From: Nakamurella leprariae
GTDB taxonomy: Bacteria; Actinomycetota; Actinomycetes; Mycobacteriales; Nakamurellaceae
Direction of reading: 5' to 3'
Assembly: GCF_016918035.1 (NCBI RefSeq)
Contig: NZ_JAERWK010000003.1
Span: forward strand, 231,109 to 295,108
Length of the DNA stretch: 64,000 nucleotides
This document shows, in pieces, positions 36,204 to 45,661 of this stretch (its first letter is position 1; every line of letters starts with the position of its first letter). Position numbers and translations under genes: made by a program. The notes under the pieces are model-generated. The model did no database searches. It saw only the letters and a program-made list of their open reading frames with translations, and was not told where the DNA came from.

Positions 36204-37493
36204 TCAGGGCCCGGCCGGCGGCGGCGGGCCCGGGTCGAGCCGGGCCGGATCCAGCACCGCCGGGTCGTCGACCGCAGCCTGCACGCCGGGCGGCAGGGCG
36301 CCGATGCCGGGCTGCGGCGGGAACTGCATCCGCGCCTCCACCTCGGCCCGCACCTGGGCCGCGCGCTCGGCGTCCTGGTCGGCCACCGTCAGCGCGGCCT
36401 CCTGCTCCGCGGCTCGCACCGCCTGGGCGACCTCCTCGGCGGAGGTGCCGCCGAACCAGTCGGCCACGTCCTCATCGTCGGCGCCCGGCCGCACCGCGGC
36501 GTCGGCCGGGTCCGGCTTCGGCGGCTCGTACCGGAAGACGCCGTCCTCGCCCTTGGCGCCGAGCATCTTGGCGAAGCCCTCCAGCGAGTTCGAGAACTCG
36601 CTCGGGATCATCCAGACCTTGTTCGCGTCACCCTGGGCGAGCTGCGGCAGGGTCTGCAGGTACTGGTAGGCCAGCAGCTCCGGGGTGGGCTTGCCCGCCT
36701 TCACCGCGGCGAAGATCTTCTCGATGGCCTTGGCCTGGCCCTGGGCCTGCAGGTACCGGGCGGCCCGGTCGCCCTGAGCGCGCAGGATGCGGGACTGGCG
36801 CTCGCCCTCGGCGGCCAGGATGGACGCCTGCTTGGCGCCTTCGGCGGTGAGCACCGCGGCCTGCTTGTTGCCCTCGGCCGTCTTGATGGCGGACTCCCGG
36901 GTGCCCTCGGCGGTCAGGATCATGGCGCGCTTGTCCCGGTCGGCGCGCATCTGCTTCTCCATCGAGTCCTGGATGGACGGCGGCGGGTCGATGGCCTTGA
37001 GCTCCACCCGGGCCACCCGGATCCCCCACTTGCCGGTGGCCTCGTCGAGCACGCCGCGCAGCTGGCCGTTGATGGCGTCGCGGCTGGTCAGCGTCTGTTC
37101 CAGGTTCATCCCGCCGACCACGTTGCGCAGCGTGGTGGTGGTCAGCTGCTCGACGGCCACGATGTAGTTGGCGATCTCGTAGACCGCCGCCCGCGGGTCG
37201 GTGACCTGGAAGTACACGACGGTGTCGATGGACACGGTCAGGTTGTCCTCGGTGATCACCGGCTGCGGCGGGAAGGACACCACCTGCTCGCGCAGGTCGA
37301 CGCGGGCCCGGATGCGGTCGATGAACGGCACCAGCCAGAGCAGGCCGGCGTTGCTGGTCTTGCTGAACCGGCCCAGCCGCTCCACCACGGCGGCCTGCGC
37401 CTGCGGGATGACCTTGACCGAGCGGACGATCAGCGTCACCACCAGCACCACGACCAGGACCGCCACGATCAGTAACGCGTAGTCGAACTCCAT
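36204..37493 (-). CDS. SPFH/band-7 (stomatin-like) membrane protein
   Basis: 429-aa protein with one N-terminal membrane segment (residues 6-24) and a stomatin/prohibitin domain: VVERLGRFSKTSNAGLLWLVPFID, VYFQVTDPRAAVYEIANY, LRNVVGGMNLEQTLTSRD (each in parts). A coiled-coil of repeated AEG(T/N/A)(R/K)(E/Q) units follows (residues 190-245). The C-terminal 100 residues are Pro/Asp/Ala-rich and not conserved. Stomatin-like proteins organise membrane domains and partner with NfeD proteins, and an nfeD-like gene lies 34 bp upstream. Confidence 0.93.
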   Translation of the reverse strand: MEFDYALLIVAVLVVVLVVTLIVRSVKVIPQAQAAVVERLGRFSKTSNAGLLWLVPFIDRIRARVDLREQVVSFPPQPVITEDNLTVSIDTVVYFQVTDPRAAVYEIANYIVAVEQLTTTTLRNVVGGMNLEQTLTSRDAINGQLRGVLDEATGKWGIRVARVELKAIDPPPSIQDSMEKQMRADRDKRAMILTAEGTRESAIKTAEGNKQAAVLTAEGAKQASILAAEGERQSRILRAQGDRAARYLQAQGQAKAIEKIFAAVKAGKPTPELLAYQYLQTLPQLAQGDANKVWMIPSEFSNSLEGFAKMLGAKGEDGVFRYEPPKPDPADAAVRPGADDEDVADWFGGTSAEEVAQAVRAAEQEAALTVADQDAERAAQVRAEVEARMQFPPQPGIGALPPGVQAAVDDPAVLDPARLDPGPPPPAGP

Positions 37494-37527
37494 ACCCCGT
37501 CCTGTCCTGTCCCGGCCGTTGCGGCCG

Positions 37528-37956
37528 TCACGGTCCCCAGATCACCACGGCAGTGGCGCCGCGGACCTCCACCACGGTCACCGACGTGCCCGGCGGCATC
37601 GGGCGGTGCCCGTCCACGCCGACCGCCGACCACACCTCGCCACCGATCTTCACCTGACCCCCGGTCGCGTCCACGGTGGAGATCACCGTGGCCCGGCTGC
37701 CGATCAGAGCGTCGATGCCGGTGGCGATGGACGGCCGCTGGTTGAACCGGCGCAGCAGGTGCGGCCGCAGCCCGACCACCAGCGCGACCGAGGTCAGCGC
37801 GAAGACCACCAGCTGGATGATCAGCGAGTCGGTGAAGACGGCACTGAGCGCCGCGGCCAGCGCGCCGCCCCCGAGCATCAGCAACACGAACTCGGCGCCC
37901 AGAGCCTCGGCGACGGAGAGCAGGACCGCTCCGCTCAGCCAGATCCAGGCAGCCAT
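37528..37956 (-). CDS. NfeD-like membrane protein
   Basis: 142-aa NfeD short form: two to three N-terminal membrane segments (AAWIWLSGAVLLSVAEALGA, LGGGALAAALSAVF, IIQLVVFALTSVALVVGL) and a C-terminal OB-fold (LIGSRATVISTVDATGGQVKIGGEVWSAVG, in parts). It is a usual partner of stomatin-like proteins. The second ATG (37956) is chosen because AGGA is 8 nt upstream; the ATG at 37965 directly abuts that site. Confidence 0.9.
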   Translation of the reverse strand: MAAWIWLSGAVLLSVAEALGAEFVLLMLGGGALAAALSAVFTDSLIIQLVVFALTSVALVVGLRPHLLRRFNQRPSIATGIDALIGSRATVISTVDATGGQVKIGGEVWSAVGVDGHRPMPPGTSVTVVEVRGATAVVIWGP

Positions 37957-38075
37957 GACTGCCATCCTGCCAGAGGGATTTCGTCACGGTGCGTGGTCGA
38001 CGGCATCCGCGCGGCCTCGTGACCGAGTCGTGACACGCATACGGAGGGATGCTCGGCGCCGCGCCGACCCGGAAG

Positions 38076-38933
38076 TCAGGAACTCTCGGTGACGAAATCG
38101 ATGAGCCGTTCCACCGCGGTGATGAGCGGTGTGTCCAGGTCGCGGTAGCTGCTCACCGCTCCGTTGATCCGTCCCCACATGGTCCGGGGATCGCTCACTC
38201 CGAGCGCGCGGCACACGCCGGTCTTCCAGTCCTGACCGCGCGGCACCACCGGCCAGGCCCGGATCCCGACCGCGGCCGGTCGCACCGCCTGCCAGATGTC
38301 GATGTACGGGTGCCCGGTGACGAGCACGTGTGCGCCCCACGGTCCGGCGGCGACGGCGTCGGCGATCCGCTGTTCCTTGGACCCGGGCACCAGGTGGTCG
38401 GCCAGCACGCCGACCCGCTGCCCCGGCCCGGGGCCGAACTCGGCCAGCGCGTCGGGCAGCAGGTCCAGCCCGTCCAGCGGCTCCACCACCACGCCCTCGA
38501 CGCGCAGGTCGTGCCCCCACACCCGTTCCACCAGGGCAGCGTCGTGGATGCCCTCGACCCAGATCCGCGAGGCACGGGCGGTGCGGGCCTTCAGGCCGGT
38601 CACGTGCACGGAGCCGGACGCGGACCGCTGTGGGCCGGCCGGCGCGGCGGTCGGGCGCACCAGCGTGGCCGGCTGCCCGTCCACCAGGAACGCGCCGTCG
38701 TCCAGCGGGAACACCCGGCGCCGGCCGTGCCGGTCCTCCAGGGTGACCGCGCTGGAGGTGCAGGCGACGACCGCGCCGACGAACCCGGACAACGGGTCCT
38801 CGGCGACCACCTCGGCCGTGGCTGCCACCCGCTGCGGGGCCGGGCGGGCGCGCCGCCCGTCCGATCCGCGCCCGGCCAGCACGTCCCGGCCGTACGGGTC
38901 GGCGGGACGGGACGATCCGGGTCGCGTGCTCAC
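38076..38933 (-). CDS. DUF3097 family protein
   Basis: 285-aa conserved actinobacterial protein of unknown function. Recognisable blocks are YGRDVLAGRG, VVEDRHGRRRVFPL-like TLEDRHGRRRVFPLDDGAFL, ASRIWVEGIHDAALVERVWG, GVLADHLVPGSKEQRIAD and VLVTGHPYIDIWQAVRP. The HD and GKE-type residues in the middle recall Toprim-like folds, but I do not assign an activity. GTG start; TAGCGT lies 7 nt before it on the minus strand, so it is probably leaderless. It is divergent from the gene at 39022. Confidence 0.88.
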   Translation of the reverse strand: MSTRPGSSRPADPYGRDVLAGRGSDGRRARPAPQRVAATAEVVAEDPLSGFVGAVVACTSSAVTLEDRHGRRRVFPLDDGAFLVDGQPATLVRPTAAPAGPQRSASGSVHVTGLKARTARASRIWVEGIHDAALVERVWGHDLRVEGVVVEPLDGLDLLPDALAEFGPGPGQRVGVLADHLVPGSKEQRIADAVAAGPWGAHVLVTGHPYIDIWQAVRPAAVGIRAWPVVPRGQDWKTGVCRALGVSDPRTMWGRINGAVSSYRDLDTPLITAVERLIDFVTESS

Positions 38934-39021
38934 CGGCCGGACGCTACGGGTGCCGCCCGCCCCGGCGAAGCCGCCACGCGGGGCCCGGGCGTGGCCCCCG
39001 GGGTCACGTACGGTGGCGGCC

Positions 39022-39789
39022 ATGTCGAGCGTCCGGGCCGCCACCACGTTGGCGTTGTGGGGTGCCGCCTTCCAGGGTGGCTGCAACGCCGACGACGTGT
39101 TGACCGCGCTGGACGGGACCGGCTACCGGGCCGGCGTGCGGGCCGCCTCCGAGGAGGTTGCCGAGGCGACCGGTCTGCCCGGACCGGGCTCCTCCAGCGC
39201 CGGGTCGGCCGCCCTGTTGCCGCTGTTGCGGCCAGGCCCGGTCGAACTGCTGATGCCCACCCCCGGTGACCTGCGCGGGCTGCCGGTGCGCGGCGCGGTG
39301 GTGCTGCCCGCGCTGGACGCCGGTGCCGTGGTCGTGCTGCCCGGCCGCGGGATCGGTCTGGTCCCGGTGGACGGGCAGTGGCGGGCGCACTTCTGTCCGG
39401 GTGGCAACCCGGTGCCGTCGCTGCGGCAGGCGCAGTGGGAACTCACCGAGGCGATGGAACTGGCCACCGCGGAACTGACCCGCCTGGACGTGGCCCGGTC
39501 CGCGCCCGAGGTCCGGGAGCAGATCCGGCAGCTGATGCTGGCCGAGGCGGTGGACTGTCCGCCCGGCACGCCCGCGGCCGCGTCGGCGCTGCTGGCCAAG
39601 GCCATCTCGTTGCAGGCCGTGCTGGCGGTGGCCGACGGCCACGAGACGTCCGCGGTGAACAACTTCGAACTGGCCGCCGTCGACGACGCGCTGCGGCCGC
39701 TGGGTTCCGCCGTCCGACACGGCCGGCGGGCCGCGGTGGGTGCCGCGGTGGCGCAGTTGACCGGCTCAGGGGTCGGTTCCCGCTCCTGA
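39022..39789 (+). CDS. Conserved hypothetical actinobacterial protein
   Basis: 255-aa Ala-rich soluble protein I do not recognise. Notable segments are TLALWGAAFQGGCNADDVLTAL, a middle part VLPALDAGAVVVLPGRGIGLVPV, and a helical part with LTEAMELATAELTRLDVARSAPEVREQIRQL (in parts). There is no signal peptide or membrane segment. TACGGT lies 7 nt before the ATG, suggesting a leaderless message from a promoter region shared with DUF3097. Codon use is like its neighbours. Confidence 0.65.
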   Translation: MSSVRAATTLALWGAAFQGGCNADDVLTALDGTGYRAGVRAASEEVAEATGLPGPGSSSAGSAALLPLLRPGPVELLMPTPGDLRGLPVRGAVVLPALDAGAVVVLPGRGIGLVPVDGQWRAHFCPGGNPVPSLRQAQWELTEAMELATAELTRLDVARSAPEVREQIRQLMLAEAVDCPPGTPAAASALLAKAISLQAVLAVADGHETSAVNNFELAAVDDALRPLGSAVRHGRRAAVGAAVAQLTGSGVGSRS

Positions 39790-39793
39790 CCCG

Positions 39794-39808
39794 GGCCTGG
39801 CTCAGGCC
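39794..39808. terminator. Small hairpin between convergent genes
   Basis: GGCCTG-GCT-CAGGCC overlaps the end of the chelatase gene and lies 4 bp after the stop of the gene at 39022. A short stem, so only a possible terminator. Confidence 0.35.
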
Positions 39809-40485
39809 GCCGGATCGAGCAGCGCGGTGGCACGCCGGACGACCAGCTCGACCACGTCCGGATGCGGACCGAGCACGTCGGCCACCACCGTCGCCCCGGC
39901 GTCCCGGGCCAGACCGGCCGCCCGGTCCGCGAAGAAGCCCGGCGCCAGCAGGTACGGCGACACCGCGTCGCCGGGCCGGACGACGAGCTCCGGTCGCTCC
40001 CCCAGCCCGGTCAGCGTGGCCCATCGGACCGGGCCCGACCATGCCTGCACCAGCAGCCCGCTCGCGTCCTCCAGGTCGGCGGTCGCCGCCGGGTCGTTGG
40101 AGCCGGCCGCGATCATCACCAGCGGCTGCCCGGGCTGGGCGCCCGCCTCGACGAGGCGCGCCACCTGGGCGGCGGCCAGCAGCGCGTCCGGCCCGAGCGC
40201 CTGGCCCAATGCCACAGCGCGGTCGCCGATCATCGCGGGCAGGTCGTGCCGCACGTGGAAGCCGGTGGACAGCAGCAACGGCACGGCCACGACCGGGCCG
40301 CCGGCACGTCCGTCCAGCGACGCCACCACGTCGGCGAACAGCGGCTGGGCGAGCTCGACGTACGAGCAGCGGGTCTCGAGCCCGAGCCGGTGTCCGGCCA
40401 GCTCGGTGACCCGGGCGGCGACCCGGTTGTCGTCCGCCCGGCGGGTGCCGTGCGCGACGGTCAGCACCAGCGGGTCGCGGCTCAC
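39802..40485 (-). CDS. CbiX/SirB-family sirohydrochlorin/cobalt chelatase-like protein
   Basis: 227-aa class II chelatase-fold protein. The N-terminal metal-binding His is in TVAHGTRRADDN and the second half carries STGFHVRHDLPAMI, the classical paired motifs. The C-terminal half repeats the fold more loosely. It would insert Fe or Co into sirohydrochlorin. It begins 7 bp after inhA; in mycobacteria the gene after fabG1-inhA is also a chelatase (hemZ, ferrochelatase), so the synteny may reflect the same operon logic. Confidence 0.88.
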   Translation of the reverse strand: MSRDPLVLTVAHGTRRADDNRVAARVTELAGHRLGLETRCSYVELAQPLFADVVASLDGRAGGPVVAVPLLLSTGFHVRHDLPAMIGDRAVALGQALGPDALLAAAQVARLVEAGAQPGQPLVMIAAGSNDPAATADLEDASGLLVQAWSGPVRWATLTGLGERPELVVRPGDAVSPYLLAPGFFADRAAGLARDAGATVVADVLGPHPDVVELVVRRATALLDPAA

Positions 40486-40492
40486 GCCCGGG

Positions 40493-41308
40493 TCACTGCC
40501 CCGGCTGGGCGATCTCGCCGGTGCCGAACCCGACCGCGGAGAACCCGCCGTCGACCATCACCATCGATCCCGACGTGGCCGGGAACAGATCGGACAGCAG
40601 CGCGACGCAGCCGCGGGCGACCGGGGTCGGGTCGGAGGTGTCCCAGCCCAGGGGCGCGCGGGTCGACCAGGCGTCCTCCAGCGCGCCGAAGCCGGGGATC
40701 GACTTGGCCGCCATGGTCCGGATCGGGCCGGCCGAGACGAGATTGACCCGGATGCCCTTGGGGCCGAGGTCGCGGGCGAGGTAGCGGGAGGTGGACTCCA
40801 GGGCCGCCTTGGCCACCCCCATCCAGTCGTAGGCGGGCCATGCCTGGCGGGCGTCGAAGTCCAGGCCGACGATGCTGCCGCCGTCGGTCATCAGCGGCAG
40901 CGCCGCCATGGCCAGGGACTTCAGCGAGTACGCCGAGGTGTGCACCGTGGTGGCCACGTCCTCCCACGGCGTGTCCAGGAAGACGCCGCCGAGGGCGGTG
41001 GCCGGAGCGAATCCGATGGAATGCAGCACCCCGTCCAGCTTCGGTAGGCCCAGCGCACTCACCCGGTCGGCCAGCGAGTTCAGCTGGGCCTGGTCGGTGA
41101 CGTCCAGCTCGACCACCGGCGCCTCCTGCGGCAGCCGCTTGGCGATCCGTTCCACCAGCGACAGCCGCCCGTAGCCGGTGAGCACGAGCTGCGCGCCCTG
41201 CTCCTGGGCCAGCCGCGCGGTGTGGAAGGCCATCGAGGCCTCGGTGATCACGCCGGTGACGAGGATGTGCTTGCCGGCGAGCAGGTCGCGGCCGAGTTGT
41301 CCGGACAT
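40493..41308 (-). CDS. inhA: Enoyl-ACP reductase (InhA/FabI)
   Basis: 271-aa NADH-dependent reductase catalysing the last step of the FAS-II cycle. The cofactor site begins KHILVTGVITEASMAFHTA, close to InhA. HSIGFAP is the nicotinamide loop, and YDWMGVAKAALES holds the catalytic Tyr and Lys (Tyr158 and Lys165 of InhA). SAGPIRTMAAKSIPGF is the substrate-binding loop. ATG after GGAGG (10 nt). It forms an operon with fabG upstream, as in mycobacteria. Confidence 0.96.
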   Translation of the reverse strand: MSGQLGRDLLAGKHILVTGVITEASMAFHTARLAQEQGAQLVLTGYGRLSLVERIAKRLPQEAPVVELDVTDQAQLNSLADRVSALGLPKLDGVLHSIGFAPATALGGVFLDTPWEDVATTVHTSAYSLKSLAMAALPLMTDGGSIVGLDFDARQAWPAYDWMGVAKAALESTSRYLARDLGPKGIRVNLVSAGPIRTMAAKSIPGFGALEDAWSTRAPLGWDTSDPTPVARGCVALLSDLFPATSGSMVMVDGGFSAVGFGTGEIAQPGQ

Positions 41309-41388
41309 GGACGGATGCCTCCGAGGGGACGAGATGGACTGCGGGAACGAGCGGACCGGATCGCCGGGGACCGGGTGTGGACTGATCA

Positions 41389-41432
41389 GGGACGGATCAC
41401 GGACTGGGCAGGGACGGATGACGGACGGGGCA
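41389..41432. repeat. Two 22-bp tandem repeats between fabG and inhA
   Basis: Units 41389-41410 and 41411-41432 match at 20 of 22 bases (beginning GGGACGGAT). The pair ends 5 bp before the fabG stop codon on the minus strand, inside the fabG-inhA spacer. Confidence 0.8.
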
Positions 41433-41437
41433 GGGGT

Positions 41438-42259
<822 letters not shown>

Positions 42260-43327
42260 TCACGGGATACGACCGCCGAACGCGAGCGCGCCCGCCGCGC
42301 CGACCAGCAGCAGCACGGTCCCGGCGATGACCCACGGCCGGGACACGTCCTCGTCCTTGGTCTCGTACCCGATCTGCTCGCCGAGCTGCGAGTAGACCGC
42401 GCGCAGCTCCTCGGCCGAGGCCGCGGTGTGGAAGTCGCCGCCGGAGATCTCGGCGATGTCCTGCATGGCCGCGGTGTCCAGCGGCACCGGGATCGGCGAC
42501 CCGTCGAAGTTGATCGAGCCGTGGTCGGTGCCGAAGGCGATGACCGAGACCGGCACCTCGGCCTGGGCCGCCCGCTCGGCCGCCTCCACCTCGGTGCGAC
42601 CGACGGTGCGTTTGCCGTCCGTCATCAGCACGATGCGGGCCGGCACCCGCGACCGGGCCTGCTGCTCATCGGCGTTCTGGCTGCCGTCCTGCCCGCCGTC
42701 CTGGCTGCCGGGCTCGGGGACGTCCCCGCCGGCGCTGCCGGTGCCGGTGTCGGACCCGGCGGTCGCCGCGGCGGGGTCGAGCGTCCGGGAGAACACCTCG
42801 ATGGCCTGCAGTGCGGAGATGACCGCCTCCCCGGTCGCGGTCCGTTCGTCGAGTTGCAGGCTGCTGATGGCCTGCTTGGCCGCCTCCCGGTCGGTGGTCG
42901 GCGCGACCAGCACCGAGGCGATGCCGGCGAACGAGACGATGCCCAGGTTGACCCCGGGAGTCAGGTCGTCGACGAACTGGGTGGCCGCCTGCTGGGCCGC
43001 GACCAGCCGGTTCGGCGAGACATCGGCGGCCTGCATGGACAGCGAGGTGTCGATGGCCAGCATCACGGTGGCCTCGTTGCGCGGCACCCGCACCTGCGCG
43101 GTCGGCCCGGCCAGCGCCACCGTGAGCACCATCAGGGCCAGCAGCATCACGGCGAACGGGGCGTGCCGCCACCGGCTGGGCCGCTTGGGCGCCACCGACC
43201 GCAGCAGCGCCAGGTTGGCGAACCGCACCGTGTGCCGGACCCGCCGCCGGTGCGCGAACCAGTAGCCCACGGCCAGGGCCAACACCGCGGCGCCGCCGGC
43301 GAACCACCAGGGATGGGTGAAGGTCAC
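42260..43327 (-). CDS. VWA-domain membrane protein (BatA-like)
   Basis: 355-aa protein with two N-terminal membrane segments, a von Willebrand A domain with the MIDAS motif DTSLSMQ (about residue 94), a later TDGKRTVGRTE with the second metal site, and a C-terminal membrane segment. An Asp/Gly/Gln-rich insertion (about 190-225) interrupts the VWA domain. Together with DUF58 and MoxR it forms a Bat-like module thought to act in chaperoning or metal-dependent assembly at the membrane. The GTG overlaps the DUF58 stop (GTGA). Confidence 0.92.
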   Translation of the reverse strand: MTFTHPWWFAGGAAVLALAVGYWFAHRRRVRHTVRFANLALLRSVAPKRPSRWRHAPFAVMLLALMVLTVALAGPTAQVRVPRNEATVMLAIDTSLSMQAADVSPNRLVAAQQAATQFVDDLTPGVNLGIVSFAGIASVLVAPTTDREAAKQAISSLQLDERTATGEAVISALQAIEVFSRTLDPAAATAGSDTGTGSAGGDVPEPGSQDGGQDGSQNADEQQARSRVPARIVLMTDGKRTVGRTEVEAAERAAQAEVPVSVIAFGTDHGSINFDGSPIPVPLDTAAMQDIAEISGGDFHTAASAEELRAVYSQLGEQIGYETKDEDVSRPWVIAGTVLLLVGAAGALAFGGRIP

Positions 43328-44403
43328 GACGCACCCGCCACGGCCGCACCGGGACCGGCGCTGCGGGGAGCGTCGGCGCGAGCGCCGGTCCAGCCGCGCT
43401 TGCGGGCCACGACGAAGCGGACCACATCGGCGATCCAGTCCCGGTCGGTGCGCAGGGTGAGCTGGGCGGCCCCGGAACGGCGCAGCGCGGCCGCGACCTG
43501 GGTGCGGTGGGCGGCCGCGGCGTCGGCGAAAGCGGCTCGCAGGCCGCGGGTGGTCTGCACCTCGGCGCTCGCCCCGGTCTCCGGGTCCACCAGGGTGACG
43601 GCGCCGACGGCGGGCAGCTCGAGGTCGCGCGGGTCGAGCACCTCCACGGCCAGCACCTCGTGCCGACCGGCGAGCGCCCGCAGGGACCGCTCCCAGTCCA
43701 GCGGGCCGATGAAGTCCGACAGCACCACGACCAGACCGCGGCGGCGGGCCGGGCGCCGCAACTGGTCCAACGCGGCCGCGACGTCCCCCCGGACGGTGTC
43801 GGGGAGGTCGCCGCCATCCGTCGCCTCCGCCGGTGACCGTCGTGGGCTGGACGCCAGCGTGCGGAGCAGGTGGCGCAGGTGGGCTCGGCCGCTGCGGGCC
43901 GGCACCCGGGTGGTGCCGGCGCCGTCCGCGACGACCGCGCCGATCCGGTTGCCGCCGCCGGAGGTGAGATGACCGACGGCGGCGGCCGCGGCCACGACCA
44001 GGTCGCGCTTCTCCCCGTGCACCGTGCCGAAGTCCAGTGAGGCGGACAGGTCGACGGCGAGCCAGGTCTCCAGCTCCCGGTCGGCCACGGTCTGCCGGAT
44101 GTGCGCCTCGGTGGTGCGGGCGGTCACCGACCAGTCCATCCGGCGCACGTCGTCACCCGGGAAGTAGGTCCGCGCGTCCCCCGGCTCACTCCCCGGGCCG
44201 GGCAGCAGGCCCAGGTGGTTGCCCTGCAGCACGCCGTCCAGCCGGCGTCGCACCACCAGCTCCAGCGTGGTCAGCGCCGCGTCCAGCGCCGCCGGGTCCG
44301 CGGTCGACGGCAGGTCGTGCCCGGGCACCAGATGCGCGGTGCCCGGTCCCACGGTCCGATCCGGCGTCCCCGGATCCGGCGTCCCCGGATCGGGTGTGGT
44401 CAC
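43324..44403 (-). CDS. DUF58 domain protein
   Basis: 359-aa protein with the DUF58 core GDDVRRMDWSVTARTTEAHIRQ and ELETWLAVDLSASLDFG, the latter a degenerate VWA MIDAS. It normally works with MoxR ATPases. The N-terminus has three PDPGTP-like repeats. The GTG overlaps the MoxR stop by 4 nt. Confidence 0.92.
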   Translation of the reverse strand: MTTPDPGTPDPGTPDRTVGPGTAHLVPGHDLPSTADPAALDAALTTLELVVRRRLDGVLQGNHLGLLPGPGSEPGDARTYFPGDDVRRMDWSVTARTTEAHIRQTVADRELETWLAVDLSASLDFGTVHGEKRDLVVAAAAAVGHLTSGGGNRIGAVVADGAGTTRVPARSGRAHLRHLLRTLASSPRRSPAEATDGGDLPDTVRGDVAAALDQLRRPARRRGLVVVLSDFIGPLDWERSLRALAGRHEVLAVEVLDPRDLELPAVGAVTLVDPETGASAEVQTTRGLRAAFADAAAAHRTQVAAALRRSGAAQLTLRTDRDWIADVVRFVVARKRGWTGARADAPRSAGPGAAVAGAS

Positions 44404-45479
44404 CGACTGCCCGCCCCACCCGGTCCAGGCGCGCCCGCCCCGGCGAACGGGCTGACCTGCGGCAGCGGCACGGCCTGCAGCAGCCGGCCCAGGATGGCCT
44501 CGACCGGCACGGCGTCGGCCAGCGCGTCGTAGGACAGCACGAGCCGGTGGCGGAGCACGTCCGGCGCCACGTCCAGCACGTCCTGCGGCACCACGAAGTC
44601 ACGACCGCGGACCAGGGCCAGCGCCCGGGAGGCGGCGATGAGCCCGAGCGACGCGCGGGGTGACGCGCCGTAGGCCAGCCAGGCGGCGACGTCGGTCAGC
44701 CCGTGCTCGGCCGGGGTCCGCGTCGCGTAGACCAGCCGCACCACGTAGTCGACCAGCGAGTGGTGCACGAACACCCCGGACGCGACCCGCTGCAGCCGGA
44801 CCAGCTCGGCCAACGGCAGCACCTGGCTGGCCACCGGCGGGCTACCGCCCATCCGGTAGACGATCTCCCGTTCCTCGTCCGGGGACGGATAGCCGACCTG
44901 GAGCTTGAACAGGAACCGGTCGCGCTGCGCCTCGGGCAGCGGGTACACGCCCTCGTTCTCGATCGGGTTCTGGGTGGCCAGCACCAGGAACGGATCGGGC
45001 ATCGGAAAAGTCGTACCGCCGATGGAGACGTGCCGCTCGGCCATCACCTCGAGCAGCGCCGACTGGACCTTGGCCGGAGCTCGGTTGATCTCGTCGGTGA
45101 GGACGAAGTTGGCCACGACCGGACCCAGCTCGGTGTCGAACTGCTCGCGGCCGGCCCGGTAGATGCGGGTACCGAGCAGGTCGGCCGGCACGAGGTCGGG
45201 GGTGAACTGGATCCGCGAGAAGCTGCCCCCCACCACCCGGGCGAAGGTCTCGACGGCCAGCGTCTTGGCCACCCCCGGCACACCCTCGATGAGCAGGTGC
45301 CCGCGAGCCAGCAGACCGACCAGCATCCGTTCGACCAGTCGGTCCTGCCCGACGATCACCCGCTTGACCTCGAACAGCGTGCGCTCCAGCAGGGCTCCGT
45401 CGGTCGCCGGAGGAACCGGTCGCTCCGGCGCTCCCTGCTGGTGCGGTGCCGGGTACGGGCCGTGGTTCGGGTCGGGCAC
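44400..45479 (-). CDS. MoxR-family AAA+ ATPase
   Basis: 359-aa AAA+ protein: Walker A IEGVPGVAKT, Walker B FVLTDEINRAP, sensor 1 VLATQNPIENEGVYPLPEAQRDRF (in parts) and the C-terminal lid GASPRASLGLIAASRALAL. Thought to act as a chaperone for VWA proteins. First gene of the moxR-DUF58-VWA operon; GTG with AGGAGG 6 nt upstream. Confidence 0.95.
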   Translation of the reverse strand: MPDPNHGPYPAPHQQGAPERPVPPATDGALLERTLFEVKRVIVGQDRLVERMLVGLLARGHLLIEGVPGVAKTLAVETFARVVGGSFSRIQFTPDLVPADLLGTRIYRAGREQFDTELGPVVANFVLTDEINRAPAKVQSALLEVMAERHVSIGGTTFPMPDPFLVLATQNPIENEGVYPLPEAQRDRFLFKLQVGYPSPDEEREIVYRMGGSPPVASQVLPLAELVRLQRVASGVFVHHSLVDYVVRLVYATRTPAEHGLTDVAAWLAYGASPRASLGLIAASRALALVRGRDFVVPQDVLDVAPDVLRHRLVLSYDALADAVPVEAILGRLLQAVPLPQVSPFAGAGAPGPGGAGSR

Positions 45480-45606
45480 CCGTTCCTCCTGGTGGATTGG
45501 GTCGTCGGACGCCGGCCGCCCGTCGCCGGTCGGTGGTCGGTGGACGGCGCAACGCGCTTGCCATCATGCCGGAGGCACCGGGGGCGGATCCTCTGCAGCA
45601 CCGGAA

Positions 45607-45661
45607 CCCTCGACCTCTGGTTGAGAGTCACCCTGGCAAAGCCTCAACCTCAGATCGAGGG
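45607..45661. terminator. Long hairpin across the mobA-like stop codon
   Basis: 19-nt arms (45607-45625 and 45643-45661) pair at 16 positions, with a 17-nt loop. The stop codon of the mobA-like gene lies inside one arm. It may terminate that message ahead of the moxR promoter, or be a protein site. Confidence 0.5.
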
